11,766 nucleotides of DNA from an uncultured Prevotellaceae bacterium (GCA_937902455.1 CALELI010000088.1:1-11766); one strand, 5' to 3'; positions 1 through 7,027 are shown, counted from the stretch's first letter. Notes: a model not told the origin generated them from the sequence alone. Program-made: numbers and translations.

Positions 1-2
1 AG

Positions 3-98
3 GTTAAGGCGGCTTTCAGCCTTGAATCTTACCTTAAATCCAACATAAATCGGGGCATAAATTTAATACATACGAACTTGAGAAACTTGAGTGAATAG
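3..98 (+). CDS. Possible 3' end of an upstream gene (partial)
   Basis: Frame 3 is open from the window edge for 31 codons to a TAG at 96-98, and the first half uses codons typical of the neighbouring genes. The predicted tail ends in LRNLSE. The other two plus-strand frames hit stops early (at 6 and 46). The stop lies inside the GTGAATA repeat, 13 nt before the next gene's start, which would suit an operon. Thirty-one open codons could easily occur by chance and I recognise no family, so this is tentative. The stretch also holds a weak GGCT/AGCC hairpin at 11-21 that I do not interpret. Confidence 0.25.
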   Translation, partial: VKAAFSLESYLKSNINRGINLIHTNLRNLSE

Positions 99-118
99 TG
101 AATAGTGAAAAGTGAATA
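91..118 (+). repeat. 7-bp tandem repeat, four units, overlapping a start codon
   Basis: Four back-to-back heptamers are visible: GTGAATA (91-97), GTGAATA (98-104), GTGAAAA (105-111) and GTGAATA (112-118). Only the third unit varies, by one base. The last unit supplies the GTG start and next codons of the acetyltransferase gene, and the first two contain the TAG of the possible upstream reading frame. Each unit carries a GTG, but only the one at 112 opens the long frame; those at 91, 98 and 105 soon reach stops. Confidence 0.85.
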
Positions 119-615
119 TACGAAGGGCTGAGAAGTCAGATATTGAATTGATTCGTCAGTTGGCGGATGTTGCTTTCAGGGATACTTACAAGGACATACT
201 GTCGGCTGACCAGATGGAGTACATGATGGAATGGATGTATTCCAGCGAGAGTATGGAGGGACAGATGGATGAAGGTCATGTGTATTTCATAGTAAGTGAC
301 GGAAACAGGAATGTTGGTTATCTCTCGCTGGAACCTCATGGAAGTACCGAGGGTGTGAATGTCTATCATCTTCAGAAACTCTATCTGCTACCTGAAGAGC
401 AGGGGAAAGGCTATGGCAGACGGATGTTCCAGTTTGCTGTGGATTATGTGAGAGGACAGGGCAACTTGCCGTCAAGGATTGAACTCAACGTCAACAGAAA
501 CAACACGGCGCTGACTTTTTATGAACATCTTGGAATGAGACGGCTCTGTCAGGGAGATTTCCCAATAGGAAACGGATATTTCATGAACGACTATATAATG
601 GGTTATGACGTATAG
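112..615 (+). CDS. GNAT-family N-acetyltransferase (PaiA-like)
   Basis: A 167-residue single-domain GNAT (Gcn5-related) acetyltransferase, which would transfer an acetyl group from acetyl-CoA to an amine. Visible features are the N-terminal beta strand and helix (IRRAEKSD, residues 3-10), the acetyl-CoA pyrophosphate loop with the Q/RxxGxG pattern (EQGKGYG, 96-102) after the beta-4 strand LQKLYLLP, and the C-terminal NNTALTFYEHLGM (130-142) that usually packs on the CoA. Overall layout resembles the PaiA-like group, some of which act on polyamines, but the substrate cannot be read from sequence. The GTG at 112 is chosen because it gives a full-length family N-terminus and an in-frame TGA lies just upstream (106-108). 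Its last 11 nt overlap the radical SAM gene, suggesting co-translation. Family is confident, substrate unknown. Confidence 0.85.
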   Translation: MNIRRAEKSDIELIRQLADVAFRDTYKDILSADQMEYMMEWMYSSESMEGQMDEGHVYFIVSDGNRNVGYLSLEPHGSTEGVNVYHLQKLYLLPEEQGKGYGRRMFQFAVDYVRGQGNLPSRIELNVNRNNTALTFYEHLGMRRLCQGDFPIGNGYFMNDYIMGYDV

Positions 616-1489
616 GGAGTTCGGACCGTGGATAAAGGAACAGGTGGGGTGCAAGGTGCAGAAGATTTCCATCAATGCCGGTTTCACTTGTCCGAACCGT
701 GACGGAAGTGTCGGGGTCGGTGGGTGTACGTATTGCAACAACCAGACCTTCAATCCTGAATATTGCAAGACAGATAAATCCATCACTCGGCAGCTTTCTG
801 AAGGCAAGCAGTTCTTTGGAAAGAAATATCCCGACATGAAGTACCTTGCCTATTTCCAGGCATACACGAACACTTATGGCTCACTTGATGACTTGATTCG
901 TAAATACGAGGAGGCCATCAGCTTGGATGGGGTAGTGGGGATAGTGATTGGGACTCGTCCTGACTGCATGCCTGATGATTTGCTGGATTACTTGTGTGAA
1001 CTGCAGAAACGTGCCTTTGTCCTTGTGGAATATGGAATAGAAAGCGTGTACGACAAGACGCTCCGCAGAATCAACCGAGGTCATGACTATGCCTGCACTG
1101 AGGATGCCGTACGCAGAACGGCACAGAGAAATATCCCTTGTGGTGGACATCTTATCATCGGCCTTCCAGGTGAGACTCGCGAAGAGATTATCCATGAGGC
1201 CGAAATATTGTCATCGTTGCCTCTGACGACACTGAAACTACATCAGCTGCAACTTATCAAAGGAACCCGCATGGCTGAGGAATTTGTCGAGTGTCCTGAG
1301 GATTTCATCCGTTTTACTCCTGAGGAATATGTGAACTTGCTGGTTGACTTTATTCGCCATCTTCGTGAGGATATCATCATCGAACGGTTTGTGTCGCAGT
1401 CGCCATCTTCTCTCCTTGCCGTTCCTGGCTGGGGACTGAAGAACTACCAGTTTGTGGAAATGGTAAAAAAGAGACTTGCTTCGGAATGA
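605..1489 (+). CDS. TIGR01212-family radical SAM protein (YhcC-like)
   Basis: A 294-residue radical SAM enzyme of the YhcC/TIGR01212 family, whose reaction is not established. The cluster-binding cysteines are C29, C41 and C44 in FTCPNRDG...GGCTYCN, a C-x11-C-x2-C spacing unlike the classic CxxxCxxC but matching this family. Further landmarks are YFQAYTNTY (83-91), IGTRPDC (115-121), EYGIES (142-147), GHLIIGLPGET (181-191, the SAM-contacting part of the barrel), KLHQLQLIKGT (211-221) and the family C-terminus PGWGLKN. Length is normal for the family. It starts with ATG inside the end of the acetyltransferase gene (11-nt overlap), so it is probably translationally coupled. Its last codons form one arm of the terminator. 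Product is a cytosolic iron-sulfur enzyme; substrate unknown. Confidence 0.93.
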   Translation: MTYREFGPWIKEQVGCKVQKISINAGFTCPNRDGSVGVGGCTYCNNQTFNPEYCKTDKSITRQLSEGKQFFGKKYPDMKYLAYFQAYTNTYGSLDDLIRKYEEAISLDGVVGIVIGTRPDCMPDDLLDYLCELQKRAFVLVEYGIESVYDKTLRRINRGHDYACTEDAVRRTAQRNIPCGGHLIIGLPGETREEIIHEAEILSSLPLTTLKLHQLQLIKGTRMAEEFVECPEDFIRFTPEEYVNLLVDFIRHLREDIIIERFVSQSPSSLLAVPGWGLKNYQFVEMVKKRLASE

Positions 1490-1505
1490 AACAAGTCTCT
1501 TTTTT
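1465..1505. terminator. Bidirectional intrinsic terminator between convergent genes
   Basis: A perfect 14-bp inverted repeat (AAAAAAGAGACTTG at 1465-1478 with its complement at 1492-1505) encloses a 13-nt loop. The A-run on one side and T-run on the other give a U-tract in both directions, so it can end the radical SAM transcript (plus) and the dipeptidyl-peptidase IV transcript (minus, stop at 1526). The left arm encodes the last residues of the radical SAM protein and its TGA (1487-1489) lies in the loop. Confidence 0.9.
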
Positions 1506-1525
1506 TACCGATTCTGTGTCTGTTC

Positions 1526-3562
1526 TTATTTGAGAAGATGTGAATCGAGGAATGATTCGATACGAGTGAAGAGGTGCATCGTTGTGTTGCCACCCCTGAT
1601 TCCGTGATTTCGATTTACGTAGAACTGGCTTTCGAACTGGATGCCTGCCTGTACGAGTGCTTCGGTGTATTCTGCCATGTTCTGGAAATGAACGTTGTCG
1701 TCGGCATATCCGTGACAGAGCAGGAGGTCGCCGTGAAGTTTGCCTACACGGGTGATGGCATTGTCGTCATATCCGGCAGCATGGTCCTTTGGCAGTCCCA
1801 TATAGCGCTCTGTGTAGACTGTGTCGTAGAATCTGTTGGAGGTGACAGGAGCAACTGCGACTCCGCAGTTGAACACAGGTCGTCCTTCGCTCATTGACAT
1901 CAGAGTGTTCTCTCCACCGAAACTCCATCCCCATATAGCAATGCGGTTCTTGTCGACATAAGGAAGGCTGCCGAGATAGATGGCCGTCTCAACCTGGTCC
2001 TTGGACTCAAGGTAGCAGAGTCGTCCGTAGGTGCATTTCTTCCAGTCTGCGCCCCTTCCGCCTGTACCTCTACCATCCACGCAGACACAGATGTAGCCTT
2101 TCTGCGCCAGACGGTGTTCCCAGATGAGGCCACCGAAATGACCGACTCCCCATGAGTTGAGAACTTGCTGATTTCCGGGACCGCTGTACTGATACATCAG
2201 GACTGGGTATTGCTTTGATGAGTCGAAGTCACGAGGCTTCACCATCCAGCCATTCAGTTCAACTCCTTCGGACGTAGTGAATCTGAACAGTTCTGCAGTG
2301 CCAAAATCTTCGTATGCCTTTTTGAGTCGGGCATTGTCTTCAAGAGTCCTGATGATTTTACCGTCACTGGAACGGAGTGTATATACTGGTGGAGTGTTGA
2401 GGGATGAGTAGTTGTCGACGAATTGTCTGTAGTCATCTCCGAACGTTGCTGAGTGGAAGCCTTTCTCTGGAGTAAGTAATGTCTTCTTGCCTTTGATTGA
2501 CACCTTATATATATATTGTTCCAGAGGGCTGCCTTCGTTGCTGGCATAATAGAATGTATCGCCCTGACGCCCGTAATAGGTCGTCACGTCATAGTCTCCT
2601 TTTGTGAGCTGCTTGATAAGCTTGCCATTGATGTCGTAGAGATAAAGGTGGTTGTGGCCGTCCTTATCCTCTTCAAGGAGGTATTGGTCGTTACTGAAAT
2701 CGATGTCGGAATAGAGGTTTGTATCAAAATAAATATTTGCATCAGCATCGTGGCAGAGTCGTGCCTCGCCGTTTGAAGGGTTGACCATATAGATGCAGAA
2801 ATGGTTCTGCAATCTGTTCAGTGTCATTACGGCAAGTCGGTCAGCATGGTCTGTGAACTTAATGCGAGGGATGTATCCGTCTTCGTCGAGAGGAACGTTC
2901 ATTGTCGTAGTGCTCTTGTCGGTAAGGTCGTAGCAGAGTACCTTCACTTTCGAGTTCTCTTCGCCTGCCTTTGGGTATTTGTACTCGTAGCTACCAGTGT
3001 AGAGCTTGTATTCAGGCATTTCAGGAGCCAAACCCTTGTACCAGGGGAATGAGAACGTCTTGACATTCGTCTCATCGAAACGAATCCATGCAATCTTCTT
3101 GCTGTCACTGCTGAAATCGAAGGCTCTGTTGAACTCGAATTCCTCTTCGTATACCCAGTCTGGTTTGCCATTGATGATATGGTTGAAGAGTCCGTCACTG
3201 GTTATCTGCCTTGTCGTTCCGTCTTCGAGATTGAGAACGAATAGATTGTTGCTGTGAACATAACCAAGTAGTTTCCCGTCTGGAGAGAACTTTGGACATT
3301 CCGCATCCTTGATTTTCCATTTCCCGTCATATTCCAGATCCTGAAGGGCCGAACGACGGTAAATTGGACGGACATTAGTGGTCTTCAGTTTCGACTCCTG
3401 CTCGTTTGAGTCAAAATGGAGCATGTCGGTACTTGCTCTTCTTGCGTAGTATCGGTAGTTGACTACGTCGGAGAGTTCGATCTTTGTCTGTGCTGTAAGT
3501 TGCGCGAACTGTGCTGTAAGCAATGCGACTACAACGTACTTGAATGTTTTGTGGCTGATCAT
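1526..3562 (-). CDS. dpp4: Dipeptidyl-peptidase IV (S9 family), short N-terminal propeller
   Basis: An exported prolyl dipeptidyl peptidase (family S9B) that would release X-Pro/X-Ala dipeptides from peptide N-termini, a step in peptide feeding by Bacteroidales. It opens with a signal peptide (about residues 1-25, no lipobox cysteine), so it is probably periplasmic or surface-associated. The DPP4_N propeller contains SPDGK, the substrate-amine Glu motif DWVYEEEF (E140/E141) and the YRR corresponding to human Arg125 (68-70). The alpha/beta-hydrolase domain shows the oxyanion Tyr in QYSGPGNQ (Y459), nucleophile GWSFGG (S547), acid HGYADDNVHF (D621) and base NHGIRGG (H653), so the triad is intact. 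At 678 residues it is about 45 shorter than the roughly 720 usual for Bacteroidales homologues. The gap lies between residues about 40 and 65, before PIYRRS. I see no frameshift. Probably transcribed alone: a terminator precedes its promoter. Confidence 0.93.
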   Translation of the reverse strand: MISHKTFKYVVVALLTAQFAQLTAQTKIELSDVVNYRYYARRASTDMLHFDSNEQESKLKTTNVRPIYRRSALQDLEYDGKWKIKDAECPKFSPDGKLLGYVHSNNLFVLNLEDGTTRQITSDGLFNHIINGKPDWVYEEEFEFNRAFDFSSDSKKIAWIRFDETNVKTFSFPWYKGLAPEMPEYKLYTGSYEYKYPKAGEENSKVKVLCYDLTDKSTTTMNVPLDEDGYIPRIKFTDHADRLAVMTLNRLQNHFCIYMVNPSNGEARLCHDADANIYFDTNLYSDIDFSNDQYLLEEDKDGHNHLYLYDINGKLIKQLTKGDYDVTTYYGRQGDTFYYASNEGSPLEQYIYKVSIKGKKTLLTPEKGFHSATFGDDYRQFVDNYSSLNTPPVYTLRSSDGKIIRTLEDNARLKKAYEDFGTAELFRFTTSEGVELNGWMVKPRDFDSSKQYPVLMYQYSGPGNQQVLNSWGVGHFGGLIWEHRLAQKGYICVCVDGRGTGGRGADWKKCTYGRLCYLESKDQVETAIYLGSLPYVDKNRIAIWGWSFGGENTLMSMSEGRPVFNCGVAVAPVTSNRFYDTVYTERYMGLPKDHAAGYDDNAITRVGKLHGDLLLCHGYADDNVHFQNMAEYTEALVQAGIQFESQFYVNRNHGIRGGNTTMHLFTRIESFLDSHLLK

Positions 3563-3589
3563 AATTTATGTAGTTTACTATTCTTACTG

Positions 3590-3597
3590 CAAAGTTA
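3590..3597 (-). promoter_or_regulatory. Probable promoter -7 box for the dipeptidyl-peptidase IV gene
   Basis: Read on the minus strand this is TAACTTTG, an exact match to the Bacteroidota -7 consensus TAnnTTTG, 27 nt before the ATG at 3562, which would give a leader of about 20 nt. No TTTG -33 box occurs at the expected 19-21 nt spacing; that position falls in the upstream terminator. Support therefore rests on one box and its position. Confidence 0.45.
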
Positions 3598-3607
3598 GTA
3601 AAAAACA

Positions 3608-3639
3608 AAAAAACAGGACTCTTTCGAATCCTGTTTTTT
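3608..3639 (-). terminator. Intrinsic terminator downstream of the OmpA-family gene
   Basis: The arms 3608-3618 (A-run plus CAGGA) and 3629-3639 (TCCTG plus T-run) are perfectly complementary over 11 bp around a 10-nt loop. On the minus strand the hairpin is followed by a run of T interrupted by one G. It lies about 20 nt beyond the OmpA stop (3660) and just upstream of the dipeptidyl-peptidase IV promoter, separating the two transcripts. Confidence 0.8.
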
Positions 3640-3659
3640 AATATTATTGAAGGAATTTA

Positions 3660-4814
3660 TTATTTTTCCTCGAGGAAAATAACTACGCGGTTCCAGTCAT
3701 TCTCTGGGAAGATTTCGCTTGTTGCACCAAGACCCTTGTCTGTGAGGCGGCTAGCATCAATCTTGTAAGTCTTCACGAGCATGTCCTTGACGGCGGCAGC
3801 ACGCTTTTCGGAGAGTTTCTGGTTGAATTCAGCCTTTCCTTCAGGAGAGGCGTAGCCCTTGATGGTTACCTTGGCCTCCGGATGATTCTTGAGATATGTA
3901 GCAATCATCTGAACTGAAGGCTGCTGAGTCTTGTTGATAATGCTCTTGCCCTGATCGAAGATTACAACTGGAGCAAGTTTTGCACCTTCTACATTGACAA
4001 CCTGTGCAGGAGCCGGAGCAACTGGAGCCGGTTTTGGCTTGTTGAGTTCATCTTCATACTTCTTCCTCCAGCTGGCAGCATCGCGCTTGGCTGCGTCGAG
4101 TTGGCCGCGGAGACCGTTGACCTTACCGTTGACTTCGTCCATTTCTGCCTGGCTATAGAGCTTGTCGCAGAATGTGAAGTCGTTGCCGAACTTGTAGGCA
4201 ACACCGGCGGTGAGTTGAAGAACTGCTTCCTTCATGTTGAATCTCCAGAATTCGTCAGGAGCCTGGTATTGGAGAGCTGGACGGAGAGTGAGTTGCCAAG
4301 CCTTTGCCACGTTGAAGTTGAAATCGAGGGCGAGGTTTGTAGTTGCGAAACTATTTGCATCGTCACCCGTTCCATTTGGGTGTCCGTACATGTGGGCCCA
4401 GCCGAGACCAGCCTCGGCAGCAACCTCGAATGGACGAGGCTGACCGTTGTAGCCACAGAAGAGGTTGGAGAGGTTGACCAATGCGTTGGCACCGACATTC
4501 GACCAGTCAACCATTGTCTTGAAACCCTGTTCCGGCACGCAACAGGTGAATGCACTGTAGTTGCCGTTGTTGTTATTAATGAAGGCTTCACCATAAAGGC
4601 TGACACCCATAACCGTGTTGAAATACTTGTTTACGGAGAGACGGACTGTTGCGCGCATGTCGTTGAGCATGTCTGCACCGTTGAGGGGCTCGTAAACACC
4701 ACCTTGAAGAGAAATAAACATATTGTCTGTCAAAGCACTCTTCTTGAATGCACTCTGAGCACTTGCTGAGAGTGTGATTGCTGCCACTGCAGCGATTGCG
4801 AAAAATCTTCTCAT
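3660..4814 (-). CDS. OmpA-family outer-membrane protein
   Basis: A 384-residue outer-membrane protein linking the membrane to the cell wall. Regions in order: Sec signal peptide (about 1-20, ending ASAQ); an N-terminal beta-barrel-like region (about 30-210) with alternating aromatic strands; a charged, probably coiled-coil stretch (about 222-258); a Pro/Ala linker (about 260-270); and a C-terminal OmpA-like domain (about 280-384) starting APVVIFDQGKS with GYASPEG (320-326), NQKLSEKRA (331-339) and a terminal NRVVIF. The peptidoglycan-contacting Arg is present (R338), but the position of the usual Asp (GxTDxxG) is Ser323. Cysteines C91, C92, C120 and C216 sit in the barrel part. Two consecutive TAA stops end it. 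It has its own well-matched promoter and terminator, so it is probably monocistronic. Family certain; specific role unknown. Confidence 0.92.
   Translation of the reverse strand: MRRFFAIAAVAAITLSASAQSAFKKSALTDNMFISLQGGVYEPLNGADMLNDMRATVRLSVNKYFNTVMGVSLYGEAFINNNNGNYSAFTCCVPEQGFKTMVDWSNVGANALVNLSNLFCGYNGQPRPFEVAAEAGLGWAHMYGHPNGTGDDANSFATTNLALDFNFNVAKAWQLTLRPALQYQAPDEFWRFNMKEAVLQLTAGVAYKFGNDFTFCDKLYSQAEMDEVNGKVNGLRGQLDAAKRDAASWRKKYEDELNKPKPAPVAPAPAQVVNVEGAKLAPVVIFDQGKSIINKTQQPSVQMIATYLKNHPEAKVTIKGYASPEGKAEFNQKLSEKRAAAVKDMLVKTYKIDASRLTDKGLGATSEIFPENDWNRVVIFLEEK
3664..3679. repeat. 16-bp perfect palindrome at the OmpA stop
   Basis: TTTTCCTCGAGGAAAA is a self-complementary 16-mer with no spacer. 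It encodes the last residues FLEEK of the OmpA-family protein and ends just before its tandem stop codons. It may form a small RNA stem near the stop or simply be coding chance. Confidence 0.8.
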
Positions 4815-4867
4815 AATTTAACTAACATTTAAAATTAAACATACATGTTGCATAATTGAATGCGTTG

Positions 4868-4899
4868 CAAAAATACGGAAATAAGGTGAGTCTGACAAA
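4868..4899 (-). promoter_or_regulatory. Promoter of the OmpA-family gene
   Basis: On the minus strand a -33 box TTTG (complement of 4896-4899) is followed after 20 nt by TATTTTTG (complement of 4868-4875), fitting the Bacteroidota TTTG-N19-21-TAnnTTTG consensus fully. Transcription would begin near 4861, giving an AT-rich leader of about 45 nt before the ATG at 4814. There is no evident Shine-Dalgarno sequence. A strong dedicated promoter fits an abundant outer-membrane protein. Confidence 0.7.
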
Positions 4900-4918
4900 A
4901 AAATTACGTTAATTAAAC

Positions 4919-4941
4919 TCAAAAAAAACTTTTAGTAAGTT
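4919..4941 (-). terminator. Weak candidate terminator after trpS
   Basis: On the minus strand, AACTT-ACTAA-AAGTT (4941 down to 4927) forms a 5-bp stem overlapping the trpS stop codon and runs into about eight T. A second AT-only stem (4902-4914) with a T-run follows. Both are weak for intrinsic termination, so some readthrough into the OmpA-family gene is possible. Confidence 0.35.
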
Positions 4942-5927
4942 AATTTGTGGAATCCGATGATACTCCTGACCTCCTGGAGTGTCCTATTGGCACTTTCCCG
5001 TGCCTTTTCTGCTCCTAACTGGGCAATTTTATTCAATCTGTCAGAATCGGAAGAGATTTCCTTGATTCGTTCTCGGATTGGGGCTACTGTCCTACAGATA
5101 TCGGCCGCAAGCTGTTTCTTCATGTCACCATAGCGAAGGGTACAGTCGTTCCATTTCTCGTCGAAATATTTGTATGTTTCTTCATCGGATGCAATTTTCA
5201 TGAGTGTGAAGAGATTCTGGATGACTTCCGGCTTTTCGCTGTTCATGGACTGAGGTCCTTCATCGGTTACGGCACGCATCACTTTCTTTGTGATGGCTTT
5301 ATCTTCCTCAAAAAGATAGATGCAGTTTCCGTCGCTCTTTCCCATTTTTCCAGTACCGTCAAGTCCTGGCACTTTAATGGCAGTTGCTCCGAGTGAGAAA
5401 TTCTGTGGCTCTGGGAAGAAATCCACTCCGTAGATATTATTGAACCGGCGTGCACACTTGCGAGCCATTTCCATGTTCTGCTCCTGGTCCTTGCCTACGG
5501 GAACCTTGAGTGCTCTGTGCTGGAGGATGTCTGCTGCCATGAGAGTAGGGTATGTCAGCAAGCCTGCATTGACATTCTCAGGTTGCTTGCGTGCCTTTTC
5601 CTTGAATGTTGTCACACGTTCCAGTTCGCCCAGATAGCAGTTCATGTTGAGATAGAGATATAATTCCAATGTCTCAGGAACATCACTCTGAATATAGATG
5701 GTTGCCTTTTCGGGGTCAATACCGCATGCCAGATATTCTGCCAGGATAGTCCTCGCGCTTTTCTGGATGTCTTCTGGCTTTGGATGTGTGGTCAGTGAGT
5801 GCCAGTCAGCGATGAAGAAAAAGCAGTTGTACTCATCTTGCATTTTCACGAAGCTTCTTGCCGCTCCGAAATAGTTCCCTAGATGTAGGTTGCCCGTAGG
5901 GCGCATTCCACTTAATACTGTTTCCAT
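4932..5927 (-). CDS. trpS: Tryptophan--tRNA ligase
   Basis: A 331-residue cytosolic class I aminoacyl-tRNA synthetase that activates tryptophan with ATP and loads it on tRNA-Trp. The HIGH-type signature is TGNLHLGNY (11-19), the second signature is KMGKS (194-198, the KMSKS loop with Gly), and PVGKDQ (143-148) is the usual conserved stretch before it. Length and start (METVLSGMRPTGNLHLG) are standard for bacterial TrpRS. It is the last gene of the minus-strand cluster, 23 nt after the DAHP synthase/chorismate mutase stop. That short gap shows no attenuator, T-box or separate promoter. Confidence 0.97.
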   Translation of the reverse strand: METVLSGMRPTGNLHLGNYFGAARSFVKMQDEYNCFFFIADWHSLTTHPKPEDIQKSARTILAEYLACGIDPEKATIYIQSDVPETLELYLYLNMNCYLGELERVTTFKEKARKQPENVNAGLLTYPTLMAADILQHRALKVPVGKDQEQNMEMARKCARRFNNIYGVDFFPEPQNFSLGATAIKVPGLDGTGKMGKSDGNCIYLFEEDKAITKKVMRAVTDEGPQSMNSEKPEVIQNLFTLMKIASDEETYKYFDEKWNDCTLRYGDMKKQLAADICRTVAPIRERIKEISSDSDRLNKIAQLGAEKARESANRTLQEVRSIIGFHKLTY

Positions 5928-5950
5928 TTTTTATTATGTGTGTTAATTTG

Positions 5951-7027
5951 TTAAGTTCTGTTGTTGATGATCTCAATCTGTTGTCGTACTGATTCCTGAT
6001 GAATTTCCTCGAAGATGCGTTTGATGCATTCTCTGCCTACTCCCAGTTCGTCGCCTTGCGTCTCGCAGTTCTCGATGATTTCAGAGTAGCGACTGGTGTG
6101 CACTACTGTCATTCCGTGCTCCTTCTTGTATTGTCCGATTTCTCTGCATACATTCATTCTCTTTGCAATGAGATCGAGAATCTGGCTGTCCAGTCCGTCA
6201 ATCTGTCTTCGTAGGTATGTAATGTCTTCAGTCTCCTGTGTCTCTCTACGGATAATGAGGTTGTCGAAGAGTGTGCTGAGTGTAGCTGGTGTGATTTGCT
6301 GCTTCGCATCACTCCATGCGTCATCTGGCGAGCAGTGACACTCTATCATCAGACCATCCATGTTGATGTCGAGTGCCTGTTGGGACAGTGGCGCAACAAG
6401 TGAACGGGCCCCACCCATGTGACTTGGATCGCAGATGATTGGCAGTTGTGGCAGTCTTCTGCGTAATTCGATAGGAATCTGCCACATCGGCTGGTAGCGA
6501 TAGATTTTCCTGTCGTAACTCGAGAATCCACGATGAATTACTCCGATTCGCTTTACTCCTGCTCTGTTGATTCGTTCAATGGCACCAATCCAGAGCTCTA
6601 TATCGGGATTGATTGGGTTCTTGATGAGTATTGGCATGTCTGTCCCTTTCAGTGCATCAGCAATATTCTGAACCGCGAAAGGGTTTGCGCTTGTTCTTGC
6701 TCCTATCCAGAATATGTCGATTCCGGCCTTGAGTGCTGCTTCGACATGCTGAGGTGTGGCAACTTCAGTAGAGACAAGCATTCCTGTCTCGGCCTTTACC
6801 CTTTGCAGCCATGGAAGTGCCTTTTCGCCGTTCCCTTCGAAGCAACCAGGTTTCGTGCGAGGTTTCCACACTCCGGCACGGAATATCTTGACGCCCTGAC
6901 TGGTTAGTTCCTGTGCTGTACGGATGACTTGTTCCTCCGTCTCTGCACTGCAAGGTCCGGCAATCATTATTGGCTTGCCTTCTTGCTTCGGCAGGCCAAG
7001 TGGTAGTATGTTCAGTTCGTTGTCCAT
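5951..7027 (-). CDS. Bifunctional DAHP synthase / chorismate mutase
   Basis: A 358-residue fusion. The N-terminal domain (about 15-260) is a type I-beta/KDO8P-like DAHP synthase joining phosphoenolpyruvate and erythrose 4-phosphate, the first shikimate step. It shows GPCSAE (24-29, metal ligand C26), KPRTKP (55-60), GARTSANP (109-116), CDPSHMGG (199-206, H203) and IECHCSPDDAWSD (228-240), which supplies the Glu and Asp ligands. The C-terminal domain (about 268-352) is an AroQ-type chorismate mutase with LRRQIDGLDSQILDLIAKR (272-290), K301/K302 and R313. The residue after R313, Glu in E. coli AroQ (RE), is Tyr here. This fusion is widespread in Bacteroidota and allows prephenate or chorismate to regulate the synthase. 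It starts 3 nt after the TPR gene stop and precedes trpS, so two aromatic-amino-acid genes are adjacent. Confidence 0.96.
   Translation of the reverse strand: MDNELNILPLGLPKQEGKPIMIAGPCSAETEEQVIRTAQELTSQGVKIFRAGVWKPRTKPGCFEGNGEKALPWLQRVKAETGMLVSTEVATPQHVEAALKAGIDIFWIGARTSANPFAVQNIADALKGTDMPILIKNPINPDIELWIGAIERINRAGVKRIGVIHRGFSSYDRKIYRYQPMWQIPIELRRRLPQLPIICDPSHMGGARSLVAPLSQQALDINMDGLMIECHCSPDDAWSDAKQQITPATLSTLFDNLIIRRETQETEDITYLRRQIDGLDSQILDLIAKRMNVCREIGQYKKEHGMTVVHTSRYSEIIENCETQGDELGVGRECIKRIFEEIHQESVRQQIEIINNRT

Noticed and set aside
91..118. The heptamer array as a CRISPR or integron-type element
   Set aside because: Units are 7 bp with no spacers, and no cas or integrase gene is present.
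3601..3613. A TTTG read on the minus strand as the -33 box of the dipeptidyl-peptidase IV promoter
   Set aside because: The spacing to TAACTTTG is only about 8 nt, far from the usual 19-21, and the T-run is explained by the upstream terminator.
4101..4769. A 222-codon plus-strand open frame opposite the OmpA-family gene
   Set aside because: It lies wholly antisense to a confidently identified gene, its translation is low-complexity (V, E, C, T rich) with no recognisable domain, and no promoter or ribosome site precedes it.
5928..5950. Possible tryptophan attenuator or T-box before trpS
   Set aside because: The gap is only 23 nt, AT-rich, with no hairpin, Trp codons or T-box-like sequence.
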